Shown here: positions 22,150 to 32,407 of the stretch, one piece after another | Numbering within the stretch: position 1 is the stretch's first letter | How the letters are laid out: every line of letters starts with the position of its first letter | Notes under the pieces: generated by a model | Seen by the model: only the letters and a program-made list of their open reading frames with translations | What the model was told of the DNA's origin: nothing | The model's database searches: none | Origin: Dysidea avara | Taxonomy: Eukaryota > Porifera > Demospongiae > Dictyoceratida > Dysideidae | DNA: 64,000 bases | NCBI RefSeq assembly: GCF_963678975.1 | Contig: NC_089276.1 | Span: 32,008,368 to 32,072,367 of the forward strand | Direction: 5' to 3' | Translations under genes and position numbers: made by a program

Positions 22150-22790
22150 ATGTAGCTGAACTCTTTACAAGGTGACTTTTTAGCTGATCTCTGTAACTTG
22201 TTTCTCTCTACAGGGTGATTTGGTTGTAGCTGAAATCTGTACAGGGCGATTTGATTGTAGCTGAACTCTCTACAAAGTGATTTGTTTGTAGTTGAAATTT
22301 CTACACAGGGATTTGTTTTCAGCTGAACTCTCTACAGGGTGCATGTGGTTTCTTGTATAGCTGAACTTTCTACAAGGTAACTTCTTCTAGCTAATCTCTC
22401 TATAGGGTGATTTGTTTCTAGCTGAACTCTCTACAGTGTGATTTGTTTGTAGCTGAACTCCCTACATGGTGATTTGTTTATAGCTGAACTCTCTACAAGG
22501 TGACGTCTTCTAGCTGTAAACTCTCTCTTGTTTCTAGCTGATCTCTCTATAGAGTAACTTGTTTGTATAGCTGAATTCTTTACAGGATGGTTTTTGATTA
22601 CTGAATTCTCTACACAGCGACTTGTATGTAGCCGAATTCTGTAGAGAGTGACTTGTTTGTAGCTGAACTCTCTACAGGGTGCACGACTTGTTTATAGCTG
22701 AACTCTGTGACTTTTAATGTTCTGAATCTCTACAGCGATACATTTGTAGCTGAACTCTCTACAGGGTGACTTGGCTTGTAGCTGAACTGC
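22150..22790 (+). repeat. ~31-bp minisatellite array, orientation 1
   Basis: Roughly 20 diverged units of the type TAGCTGAACTCTCTACA followed by GGGTGATTTGTTTG. This is the reverse complement of the much larger array at 36050-38470. A LINE fragment interrupts it; a few units resume at 23635-23690. Confidence 0.9.
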
Positions 22791-23615
22791 CTGTCCTACT
22801 TCCTGTACCTGTGGTCACTCTTTTACCATAGAGTGACCACAGGTACAGGAAGTAGGACTTTTTAGCCAGAGACAGGAAGTAGGACTTTTTAGCCTGTTTT
22901 GTATAGAGTGACCACAGGTACAGGAAGTAGGACTTTTTAGCCTGTTTTGTATTGAAGGATCTCACCAGAGATCAGCTAAAAAGTCTGTCTTGTCCAAAGG
23001 GCGAGTTTCCTTCTCTGAGACATAATGAAGTATGTGATCTAACTGCCAATTTACTTTCCGAGGTCTGTAACAATGTTGTCATTGAACCCCACCTTCAGCC
23101 TCTTTCTGGTGAGATCCTTCAATACAAAACAGCTAATCGTGATGATAACGCAAGACTTGACATTGCAGCTAATTGTTTTTGAGGAGGACGATTTGAGAGG
23201 TCATACTTTGATGTCAGAATTTTTAACCCTAGTGCACCCTCAAATCAACCCTACACTCTGCATACCGATGTCATGATAAGGAAAAGAGACGTGAATACCA
23301 ACAACGGGTTCATGAAGTAGAGAATGCCTCATTTACTCCCTTAATTTTCACTACTACTGGTGGAATGGGTGATGCTACTACTCAGTTTTATAAGAGATTG
23401 GCCAACCTTTTGAGTGCAAAGCACAATCTTTCTTATGGAATAGTGAGGGGTGGCTGAGATGTAAATTAAACTTCTCTTTGTTGAGGTCTACAATTATGCG
23501 CATTCTTGGTGCCAGGTCCAGTTTGCGCTGTCCCGTTGCTGTGCAGGTCGTTAAGGCCCATATTTAAGTTCACTTGTATTTGTTTATTATGTACTGTACT
23601 GTTTTATCAATTGTA
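22785..23615 (+). mobile_element. Rearranged LINE fragment inside the minisatellite
   Basis: Contains the same 3' coding region and A-rich tail as 689-1631. The start is scrambled: the piece TCCTACTTCCTGTACCTGTG is followed by inverted copies of itself (about 22830-22940), each ending in GACTTTTTAGCC. The main collinear part runs 22985-23570 with frame-shifting changes and a premature stop (TGA at 23180). Confidence 0.8.
22985..23567 (+). pseudogene. LINE C-terminal domain, frameshifted copy
   Basis: Same protein segment as 689-1551 from CPKGEFPSLRHNEV to the end, broken by a TGA in place of the conserved Trp codon after NCF, plus several small indels (for example near 23255 and 23448). The nuclease-like motifs RLDI and FDVRIF are still readable across the stop. 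Confidence 0.75.
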
Positions 23616-23699
23616 AAAAAAAAAAGCCGAAAAAAAAGCTGAACTGTCCATAAATTAACTGTTTGCAGCTGAACTCCCTACATAATAACTTGCAATTAA

Positions 23700-24719
23700 T
23701 GTAATTGAAAATTCTATAATGGAGTAAGTCATTAACGTAACTGAGTGCTCTATTAGGGTGACTGTTCTATTAGTAGGTATTCCAGTATCCGAGATTTTTT
23801 AATTAAAAAATTCTCCGTATATTCCCCAATAGAACCCTGGCACAAAATGACAACTCGTGTTGAACTTGGGATTGCTCCGTCGTCCGAGCTCCAATGAGGG
23901 TGAAAATCGCTGTGGGGTTTGTCCACACGCTGATCATCATGAAAATCTTAGTTTTATCGTGCGCGTTACATATAAGTAGGTTTTGTGTTGTTTTGTAATC
24001 TTTTCAAGCCTTGTAATGTATGTAGAATACTTTAAAACTTTATAAAACGTACGGTCGGGTGGAAGGTAGTCACTGGTGCTTACTTTAAAGTGCGTAGTTA
24101 CTTCGCTCGGGTTAGCGATTTTCAGCTCCAGAGCAATTTTCTGATGGTTGTGTCATCAGCTCAAAAGTATAAACCACTTCAAAGTCGGCATAGCTAACAA
24201 TGCCATAATTGAAACCACAACTCCACCTTAAGTATTTTTGCATCATTGTGGCACCTCCACTTTAGTTGTTTACCTTTATAAGTTGTTAACTTGATGTTTT
24301 TACCAACTTGAGATAGCCACTTGCCTATGGGCATACACCATTGTATTGAGAAGTGTGCAGTAGGTGAAACATATTTGCTCACCACAAAGCATACAAAGAT
24401 CGTTGAGATCCAATAAGACCTGAAGTTACTCTCATTACATGTACAAACTTGCAGCTAGAAGCAACTGCAGTTTCAAGATAGTCCAGATTGCTAAATGGCT
24501 TCCTGATTCAATTGTGCCATCTTCCCCTGTAAAAGGTATGGGGAGCCCTGGAGAAAAAATGTACCTTTTTTCAGTTTTTAAGCACTGAGCATGCCAAAGT
24601 AGCTAATTCCAACCCAACAAACTATATATTTCTGAGATCGGCAATCAATACTCTATCTATTGAGCATATAAAAAGCCCGTTTTTCCAAAATTTTAAAATC
24701 AGTCTGGAATGCCTACTAT
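23700..24719. other. Intergenic, no gene seen
   Basis: Holds a CTATTAGGGTGACTGTTCTA motif (23752 onward) of the dispersed short family described in the findings. Otherwise there is no ORF or repeat I can support. Confidence 0.5.
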
Positions 24720-25485
24720 TAGAGTATCTCTATCTCGCATTTGCTACACGTAGTTGGCTTTCGAATCATAACTCAATGGTTTGTTATCCGATTCTTTTGA
24801 ACTGCTGCAAGGTTAGTATTCCAGCCACATACCGATTTTCAGCTCATTGCTCTAAGCGGTTTGCCTGGTAGGCGTGAAAAGTATTGGTAGCTAATCTTAT
24901 TCACGAATCTCGATCGCGCAATTGCGGTTACACACCTTCGGTTTCGTGTCATATGTTGTAACAAGGGGGGTGTCACGAAGGTAGGTGGGTCTGCAACAAC
25001 GTTCAAAGTGTTGACCGGCCGAAATTTCGCTTTGACCTGTGACTAAGAGCCTTTTTCAACCTTGACCGGTGACTTAGCGATGGTATTTCAGCACTTTTCG
25101 ATTGTGGGTTGGAAGTTTTACCTTTGACCGTTGAATTGGTACGATTTTGGTGGCCTTGACCTTTGATATAGACTTTGACCGCAGTCGCAGATCTACCTAC
25201 AGTGAGTGCCTGTGTGTCCCTTGTGTAAAGTGAATAATGATAGTAGTATCCGGAGCGGGACGGAGCTGAGAGGAGAGAATTTTTTAAAAAACAAAGAAAT
25301 AAAAATGAAATTTTGGCCACTCATATCTCGGAAATGGCTAAGGCAATTTTCTTCAAATTTGGTATGTGGGGTGGCCTACCTATGGCGGAACCTCTGCAGC
25401 AAAACTGGTTCCAATCGGATGAAGGATCATGGAACTACAAAGGTGTGAAAATCGCGTTTTCTTTCTTCCTGTCAATATACTTAAA
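24720..25485 (-). mobile_element. Composite repeat, inverted copy 1 (inner part)
   Basis: Reverse complement of about 35280-36020, with shared blocks: TATTAGAGTATCTC, the TTGCTCTAAGCGGTTTGCC segment, the ATGGCTAAGGCAATTTTCTTC-like segment, and TTTTCTTTCTTCCTGT just before 25480. Its terminal hairpin block has been separated to 27166-27212 by later insertions. Confidence 0.7.
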
Positions 25486-25738
25486 AAAAATTTTTTTCCC
25501 TGGGCTTGATGGAATGCCCTTGCCACCACCCCCAGCACTGGCTGTCAAGTGCTGGACAGCTGGATAACACCAGCAACGGTAAAATAAACTACACGAGGGC
25601 ATCAGTATTGAGCCTGCCCTCGGAATAAACCAGATCAATGCAAGCAGGTATGGGACGATGTACAGAAGATCGATGTCCCCTCAGGCACATGATGGCAGAC
25701 CTTAACAGTGAGAAGCAAAGCCTACATCTCAGCGGGTA

Positions 25739-26408
25739 ATTGGAAAAGGCGGGTACGGTCGGACGCGGACACGGACACGGACACGGACGCGGACACGGAC
25801 ACAGACATTTTCAAAAAGGACTTTTACATTTATATAACAGTTAATTTTCATACCTAACGCTGTTTTTACAGCAGTCTTCGCCTCCAGACCCAGGCGTCGA
25901 TCTTTTCATAGCGCTTATCCATTTATAAGCGCACGTGCGAAGGATAGACTAGCACTCTAAAGACCATTACAGTGTTGTATACGTGCTCTAGAAATCTAAT
26001 TCAGAGTCACAGAGATTAATCTAGCATGTCCCAACTTAATCTCGTGGGCCAGGTCCTTGAAATCTTCAACACTCGGTATAAGCGCTTGCGCCTTATACTA
26101 AAAGGCGTAAGATTGTGGATTTGGCCTGCTAAGCTAAGTTGCATGGGGAATACAAGCTAATCTCTACAACTATATAACTCTGTATTAGACTTTAGAACAT
26201 GTGTACAACACCATTATGGTCTTTGGCATGCTGTGCAGTGCTTTATAAATGGATAAGCGCTATGAAAGGATCGACGCCTGGGTCTCGAAGCGAAGACTGC
26301 TGTAAAAACAGCATTAGGTATGAAAAATAACTGTTACATAAATGTAAAAGTGCTTTTTGAAAATGTCCGCGTCCGTGTCCGCGTCCGACCGTATCCGCCT
26401 TTTCCAAC
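25739..26408. mobile_element. Foldback element with GGACAC-rich ends
   Basis: The left end GGAAAAGGCGGGTACGGTC and the right end GACCGTATCCGCCTTTTCC are inverted copies. Inside lie hexamer repeats (GGACAC/GGACGC at 25770-25805, GTCCGC at 26365-26388). The arms also share ACTGCTGTAAAAACAGC and GCGCTTATCCATTTATA. The centre is unique. It has no transposase and lies inside the composite repeat. Confidence 0.8.
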
Positions 26409-26610
26409 TACCCCATCTCAGCCAAAACAAGCATTTACTATAGTGACATATCCCATTTGTCTGCCAACATGGAAGCAAACTTCTTGTAAACTGTGGTAGC
26501 AGATGGCCCCATGCCACCACTAGCTAGCTGAAAACACCAGAGGAGAAAAACATGCCCACTCAACCTCTCTCACTCTCTCATCATAAGTACGCCTCTTCTC
26601 ATGGTGTGGT

Positions 26611-27170
26611 GCGCCCAAGGGCATCAGAGTAGGTGCAACCAGTGAGGCCAGAGCCTCACCACTTATTGGCTGAAATTAAAACTAAAACTTGCATTTTAAA
26701 ACTAAAAGTAGTGAACATGGAATACTTAGCATATATTTAATGGCAACAATTGATAGAAACAACACTTATCTAACCTATTTTTCACTCAGAACAGCTTCAT
26801 GTTGACTACGTCCATATCAAGCGCCTCTAAAATAATTATAGTTATGCTTAGATTTGGCTTTGTTTCTACTTTGAAACATTACTTACAGTTTATCTCTTAC
26901 TAATAAACTCAAATGGTAAGATTCAAGTGTTAAACAGGTACTTTTTGATCATACACTGACCAGCTTTATCATTGAACACTTGTCAGGTCAGCTAGCTACC
27001 TAGCTAGCACCTTTCAAACAGTACTCCAGCCCAAAACTTCCTCCAGATAACATCTCAGAATGTACAGTTTCAAAATGTTCAGGGGGCATGCCCCCCTCCC
27101 CCCCCCCCCCCCCAAAGCCCCCTAGACTGAGCCTTACCACTTTCACTTTTATTCTGACACCCCTGGGCGC
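26611..27170. mobile_element. TIR element (GCGCCCA ends)
   Basis: Ends are GCGCCCAAGGGCATCAGAGT and, inverted, ATTCTGACACCCCTGGGCGC. The interior has a C-run at 27091-27113. An inverted relative without the second terminus is at about 53890-54290. It is inserted next to the terminal hairpin of the composite repeat. No coding capacity. Confidence 0.65.
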
Positions 27171-27212
27171 GCTGGCTTCTTGGGCCGCACGACACACTAC
27201 CGTGTGTCTTGA
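27166..27212 (-). repeat. Terminal hairpin block of composite repeat (copy 1)
   Basis: Reads CTGGCTTCTTGGGCCGCACG and then the palindrome ACACACTACCGTGTGT, ending CTTGA before a host T. Identical blocks end the copies at 35228 and 56690. Confidence 0.8.
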
Positions 27213-27309
27213 TTCAAAAGTGATTTTTTTTCTTACTTTGGCTCCTTTTCTGTTACACCATATCAGTCACTAAGTCAAGTCATTAAGTCTAAGTCCTTGA
27301 AATTAGGTT

Positions 27310-27570
27310 AAGGCTGCAGCACATGTTGCTGTCAGAACTTCAGTACTGGTCACTGTAAAGTGTTAATAATAAAAGTGACTTACAGCTATTAATAAAAACA
27401 TTTATTTTATCACTTAAAATGTCACAAAGTGCTATTAGCTAATTATCAGCAGCAAGCAATACTAATCAGTTACTGCAACAAGAGATTCTTGAAATTCTTT
27501 ATAGCTGAATGTCACATCTGAGATATTACTGGTTGTGTTATGCATGTGCATATATCTGAGCTGGTTATAT
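27310..27570 (-). repeat. Partial duplicate of the 3' end of receptor gene 1
   Basis: About 27370-27570 matches 27648-27840, which is the 3' untranslated region and last codons of the gene at 27756-31193. Shared blocks are GTGACTTACAGCTATTA, GCTAATTATCAG and ATGTCACATCTG. A related block (GTCACTGTAAAG with its flanks) is also found near 50000. Confidence 0.65.
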
Positions 27571-27671
27571 CACTTAATAATAATCTGTACATGTATTGTG
27601 TACATACTTCAATATTAGTATAGTTAGTAGTGCAGTTGATCTATAGTGACTTACAGCTATTAGTGAAAATG

Positions 27672-27682
27672 TTTATTTTATT
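27672..27682 (-). terminator. Candidate polyadenylation signal of receptor gene 1
   Basis: The minus strand reads AATAAAATAAA about 75 nt after the stop codon. Confidence 0.5.
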
Positions 27683-27755
27683 ACCTAAAAATGTCACGAA
27701 GTGTTATAAATTTATTATTAGCTAATTATCAGTGACTAGCAATACTAATCAGTTA

Positions 27756-30700
27756 CTACAAGAAGAGGGCCTCATAGTTAAATGTCACATCTGGGGTTGT
27801 GTCGTGCAGGTGTATCTCAGTTGGCTGTATATTCTTCTTCCACCTCATCATGTGTCCAATAACAAACTCTTTCATTATTTCCATTTTCCTCTCACACATC
27901 ATAGTTACGCAGTTGTACATTATGAAGAGTACAAAATACAAGAGTGCCACTAAGATGAAGTACTGTGCTACTGCAGTGCTTGTATTGTTGTAATGATCAT
28001 ATAATACAAACAAATAAAGTAACTGAAGATTTAGTAAAACAATAGACTCCTGTATGTTATTGAATCTACTCTTAAAAGGTCGTATAACCCCCTGAATGCA
28101 AAGTAATATTCCTAACACAGTCACTCCACTAATAAGGCTGAATTTTTTTCTTAAAGCGGACAAACTAAAGAACACAGCCCTTATTAGGAGCTGTAGCCCA
28201 GTCCAGTAGCAATACTTGTCCTTGTATGGACCAAGATATGGATCAATCAGTGGCTTGAATTTATTAACAGTTTTAAATCGTAACAATGACCTTGTAAAAA
28301 GAAGGAGAGTGTTAAATATCAGTAATGTTATAAAGATGATTAAGCAGGTTACAAACAGTATTGTGAATTTAACTCCAAACAACTGAACACTTGTATCTGT
28401 TGACCAGAACAATTGGGTGTGTCTACTGGGTAGGTAAGTAGTATCAGAATAAAAGAATAAGACATGAGACACTGTTGATAATATTTTAGTGTAACTCAGT
28501 AGGAAGAGTGTGGCAAGCACATGTAAGCTTCTTCGTGCTGTAAGCCTTTGCACTTTACTAGAGTAACGACTACCAATAATCAGTGCTGATGCTATTATTA
28601 TGAGGTAAGATGGAAAAGTCAACTGTAAACATATTTTTGCATAGCCTGTCATGTTGTTGTAGAAACAAGTCTCTATACCTAAATCCAAGTTGAAAATAGA
28701 AAGTAGAGTACAAATAGGTGAATAGCAGTTTGGCAACAAAGTTGAATAATTTGTATTAATGACGTTCACATAAAAGATGACTGTGTTAATAGTTCCTTTT
28801 GTTACAGTCAGGTTTAATACAAATAGTATTATCACCAACACAATACCTGCTATTGCTATAGGTATTATGATCAACAAATAGATGCTGGAGCACTGTTTAC
28901 ATTGTGATGAACCAAACACAGTACTGAGACCTTGTTGACAATGTCCACATAACACACCAGACCTGTTAAACTGACACTGCACATCAGGAGTGGACAGGTT
29001 GAAGTATGATGAGTAGGGTAAACAGTAGTCAAATGGACATTGAGATGAGACATGGTACCTGTGTGATCCATTGACAGTATCAGCTGATATCCAACTGTTA
29101 GCAGGACGTAATATGGTACCATCAGCTAAGTTACATGTAGTGACAGAAATAACATCACAATCCAACACTGAATCACAATGACATCTTTGTAAATGATCCT
29201 GTAGTGAAAACCCTACTGGACAAGGTAAAAGTTTAACATAAAATATTTCTGGCATTCCTTCAGCACTCAAGTGCAATTCACATTCAGTTTTATCAGACCA
29301 CACAGTATAGTTATACTGATTACAACCAGTAGTTGTGTGCATCTGTAACATCTCACTAGCTTTACTAATTTTGCAACCATTGGATGGTAAATGTGTTGTG
29401 TCATAAAGTAACATTACTGAGGTTTTTGAAGAAGACAATGATAGTCGAGGTATAATTAACTTAATCATTAAAACATTGCCAGGAAACACTTGTCCTAATT
29501 CATCATGTGAAGTGCAATCATATTTTGTTAAATTCTCACACCTGCAAATACTTGAAGGAATTAGTCCTATACCCTTTTTGTCAATTCTTACATTTGTCAT
29601 ATTTAAAACTTTTGCAAAAACATTTTCTGGGCTACTATAGGAATCACCGGCAATTGAAATCCATTTACAATTTCTAAAGTAATTGTCATGACTACTCAAC
29701 TTTTTGGGCGCAGTGTACATGTTATCAACTATATCTATTTTAGTTGAATTAATATATTTAGTTTGCAATGATGGGAACTGAAAATAACAAAGTGGCTTCA
29801 CTTTCATAACGTATGTGATCTTTGTCAACACTGAGTATACGATATTGTTCGTCATTTTAAGTGTACTCTTCGGATCCACTAAAATGTATGAATATGCTGT
29901 AATTGTTATAACATGTCTAGCAATGTTATTTGAAATATCTACACACATGTTATTTTCAATTATTAACGGAAATAAATCAAGTTCCACAATAGTTTCATAG
30001 TAGCTGTTATTTGTAATTTTAGTGTTGCCACAGAAAAGATCTCCATTACTAATTGATATCATGCTATTTCCATTACTATGTTTGTTGTTGGTGATATTGG
30101 TGTCATATATTTCTATGTTGACAAGCTTACTCCTCTCTTCATGTACCTTTGAAGTGTGTTGAATGATGTTCATGACATGGTTGTGATTAAAACTGCAATT
30201 AGAAATCTCTACTGAAAATACACTACTGGGTTGAGCTCTATGTTCAACAGTTATCATTGAACTTAAGTTAGTATTTTTGTAAAATGTAGTGTTACCAATG
30301 TTGAGAAAGTCAGACCTAGAGTTAAAAATTTTCAGCATGAAAAGTACAGGTAGGTGTGTAGAGGCACCTGCAGTATTATTGCAAATATGACAGTTTTTAA
30401 AATTAACCTCCATTGATTTTAAATTATGTTCACTTTGATAATATAATGTACGTGTATTACACAAACCTATAAGTCTGGTGTTCATAATTGTGATAAATTG
30501 GTTGAGTGCATTGCGACGAAGCACTATAAAGAACACATTTTGAATTATTTTGTGAAAACAAAATGTTTGTGTGTAACTGAAGTTCTTTATTATCAATTTG
30601 TTACTCACTCTCGTTTTGTAATAATAATGCACTACCATGCCATTGGAAGTAGAATTAGATGTTTGTGAAGATACCACATTGATATGTACATTACTTAATT

Positions 30701-31193
30701 CAGACTCCATCATGTTCACAACAGCTAATCCATCAATACCCACATTAACAGTTATTGATATATTCTCAACAACTGCAGATTCACAATGATGCAACAGGAG
30801 TGCAGTATTCCAATAAAGGGTTTCCACAAGATTAGTAGCTAATGGTAAAGTAATGCTATAATTTTTGCCACAGTCTGTTATATTTATATTTTGGATGACA
30901 ATATTTTGTACATTACTAAAGGCTAATCCAACTGATAAGTTTGCACATTTTATTGATGTATGGTTTCCACTCACGGAAACATTACTCAAGCTCTGTAAAA
31001 TGAAATCATTTTTAAAGAGATAAGTTCCAGGCAGAAAACGCAGCTGGGTATTAGAGGTGAAATAGCTTTTAGCATTATTTAGACAATGTGATAGAGAACA
31101 AGTGTTTTCGGTATTGGTAGAGTGATGGTCATCAGGTATGATGACGATAGTACGAGCCATTACTTGAAACACTAGTGATGTTGTTGCAAGCAT
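27756..31193 (-). CDS. Receptor-like gene 1: beta-helix ectodomain, Cys module, ~8 membrane segments
   Basis: A single long exon encodes 1145 aa from the ATG at 31193. The frame is open further up, but that part starts at GTG, and a splice acceptor (TTCTTCCAG) lies just before the ATG, so a 5'-UTR intron is likely. Residues 1-20 are a signal peptide. About 15-75 is a conserved cap (IIPDDHH...FLPGTYLF). About 80-600 is Asn/Ile-rich and repetitive (NIVIQNINITDCG, VENISITVNVG), as in right-handed parallel beta-helices, with many N-glycosylation sites. About 640-766 is a Cys-rich module (CPFDYCLP, RSGVLCGHCQQGLS, QCKQC). From 768 on there are about eight hydrophobic segments and the conserved motif GPYKDKYCYWTG near 985. 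The tail is cytoplasmic and short. It is paralogous to 43970-47683 along its whole length. It is probably a plasma-membrane receptor or adhesion protein; the ligand is unknown. Confidence 0.88.
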   Translation of the reverse strand: MLATTSLVFQVMARTIVIIPDDHHSTNTENTCSLSHCLNNAKSYFTSNTQLRFLPGTYLFKNDFILQSLSNVSVSGNHTSIKCANLSVGLAFSNVQNIVIQNINITDCGKNYSITLPLATNLVETLYWNTALLLHHCESAVVENISITVNVGIDGLAVVNMMESELSNVHINVVSSQTSNSTSNGMVVHYYYKTRVSNKLIIKNFSYTQTFCFHKIIQNVFFIVLRRNALNQFITIMNTRLIGLCNTRTLYYQSEHNLKSMEVNFKNCHICNNTAGASTHLPVLFMLKIFNSRSDFLNIGNTTFYKNTNLSSMITVEHRAQPSSVFSVEISNCSFNHNHVMNIIQHTSKVHEERSKLVNIEIYDTNITNNKHSNGNSMISISNGDLFCGNTKITNNSYYETIVELDLFPLIIENNMCVDISNNIARHVITITAYSYILVDPKSTLKMTNNIVYSVLTKITYVMKVKPLCYFQFPSLQTKYINSTKIDIVDNMYTAPKKLSSHDNYFRNCKWISIAGDSYSSPENVFAKVLNMTNVRIDKKGIGLIPSSICRCENLTKYDCTSHDELGQVFPGNVLMIKLIIPRLSLSSSKTSVMLLYDTTHLPSNGCKISKASEMLQMHTTTGCNQYNYTVWSDKTECELHLSAEGMPEIFYVKLLPCPVGFSLQDHLQRCHCDSVLDCDVISVTTCNLADGTILRPANSWISADTVNGSHRYHVSSQCPFDYCLPYSSYFNLSTPDVQCQFNRSGVLCGHCQQGLSTVFGSSQCKQCSSIYLLIIIPIAIAGIVLVIILFVLNLTVTKGTINTVIFYVNVINTNYSTLLPNCYSPICTLLSIFNLDLGIETCFYNNMTGYAKICLQLTFPSYLIIIASALIIGSRYSSKVQRLTARRSLHVLATLFLLSYTKILSTVSHVLFFYSDTTYLPSRHTQLFWSTDTSVQLFGVKFTILFVTCLIIFITLLIFNTLLLFTRSLLRFKTVNKFKPLIDPYLGPYKDKYCYWTGLQLLIRAVFFSLSALRKKFSLISGVTVLGILLCIQGVIRPFKSRFNNIQESIVLLNLQLLYLFVLYDHYNNTSTAVAQYFILVALLYFVLFIMYNCVTMMCERKMEIMKEFVIGHMMRWKKNIQPTEIHLHDTTPDVTFNYEALFL

Positions 31194-31315
31194 GTAGAGA
31201 CTGGAAGAATTAGACAATATAATTGTATTTCTGTTACAGTACAAATAGTCAACAATACAGTGTGTAGTCACTACCAGAACTCAAGTTTATAATGAATAAA
31301 ACTATAATACTGCAT

Positions 31316-31475
31316 GGATGTATGTATGTATGTATGTATGTACGTATGCATGTATGTATGTTTGTTTGTATGTATGTATGTATGTATGTATGTATGTACG
31401 TATGCATGTATGTACGTATGTTTGTATGTATGTATGTATGTTTGTATGTATGTATGTATGTATGCATGTATGTAT
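31316..31475 (+). repeat. ATGT microsatellite, left part
   Basis: About 40 imperfect ATGT units with interspersed TTGT, ACGT and GCAT. It continues after an element insertion at 32344-32395. It lies ~125 bp upstream of receptor gene 1. All its open frames are repeat artefacts. Confidence 0.95.
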
Positions 31476-32343
31476 CAGGGGCGGATCCAGGGGGGGGCTT
31501 TTGGGGGCTGACCCCCCCCCCCCCCCCCCCTTCATATTTAGGCTTTACTTGATCAATATGCTGAGTATTATAATGAAATTTTGTCTTAGCATAATTATAT
31601 GATCACTAATAATACAAATACTCATAAAACCACCTTATAAACATCTTTCCAAGGTATTATCAGTGAATTTATGCTAAAGTTTATGCAACAAGGACCCGGA
31701 TCAGCATTGGAGATCGAGATACTCTAATAGAGTAGTCAGCTAACTACTCTAATAGGACATTCACTGGAAACATGTAGTTGGTTCTGTTATGGAATTGTTC
31801 CAAATCTGCCTGCACCTATACATACAATGAAGTGCAGTGGTTTGTTTAAAGGGCTTCATTCATCTACTTGTGTAGTTAATATGTATGGCAGTACTTAATT
31901 CAGGTACACAATTTCCATTGAAAATGCTCTCAGATTCAATCTTGTATTGTTCAAATTTCAAAATTTTCTACTTTCAACATTATTATTCTAGCATGCACCT
32001 ATTCAGTGTTGTGCAATTGTGAGAGGGGTGCATCATGTACTTGGTTGTCTGTAACCTACCCAAACTTTTCCATTAGCAAAATGCTTCAGAGAGCCATACC
32101 TACAATCTAAAGGCAGTATATAAAATATCTACAGGCAGAAAGTATTATGAATTTTATATGGAAATGTCTCAAAATTGCAGTATTTTAGCATCTATTTTCG
32201 AAATTTTCCTGGGGGGGCATGCCCCCAGATCCCCCTAGTTCCAGCATGCTTTGCATGCTGGGAAGTGTGCTTCACACACCTCTACCCAAGAGATTAGTAC
32301 CTTGAGTTAGCCTCCCCTTTTATAAATTCTAGATCCGCCCCTG
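31476..32343. mobile_element. Non-autonomous TIR element (CAGGGGCGG type) in the microsatellite
   Basis: Ends are CAGGGGCGGATCCAG and CTAGATCCGCCCCTG, with TGTAT on both sides (31471-31475, 32344-32348). The microsatellite is the target, so the duplication alone could be read as 1, 5 or 9 bp; the copies at 4911 and 14325 settle it at 5. It is 868 bp, with a C-run at 31512-31530 and no ORF. Confidence 0.9.
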
Positions 32344-32395
32344 TGTATGTATGTATGTATGCATGCATGTATGTTTGTATGTATGTATGTATATA
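32344..32395 (+). repeat. ATGT microsatellite, right part, grading into AT repeats
   Basis: Continuation of 31316-31475, ending in a TATATATA tract at about 32390-32407. Confidence 0.9.
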
Positions 32396-32407
32396 TATAT
32401 ATATATT

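Noticed and set aside
22150..22790. CRISPR array
   Set aside because: Units are about 31 bp without unique spacers, diverged from one another, in animal-type DNA; it is a minisatellite.
31249..31602. Open frames over the ATGT microsatellite (repeats of MYVCMYV or HTYIHTY)
   Set aside because: Pure by-product of a 4-bp repeat, open in several frames on both strands.
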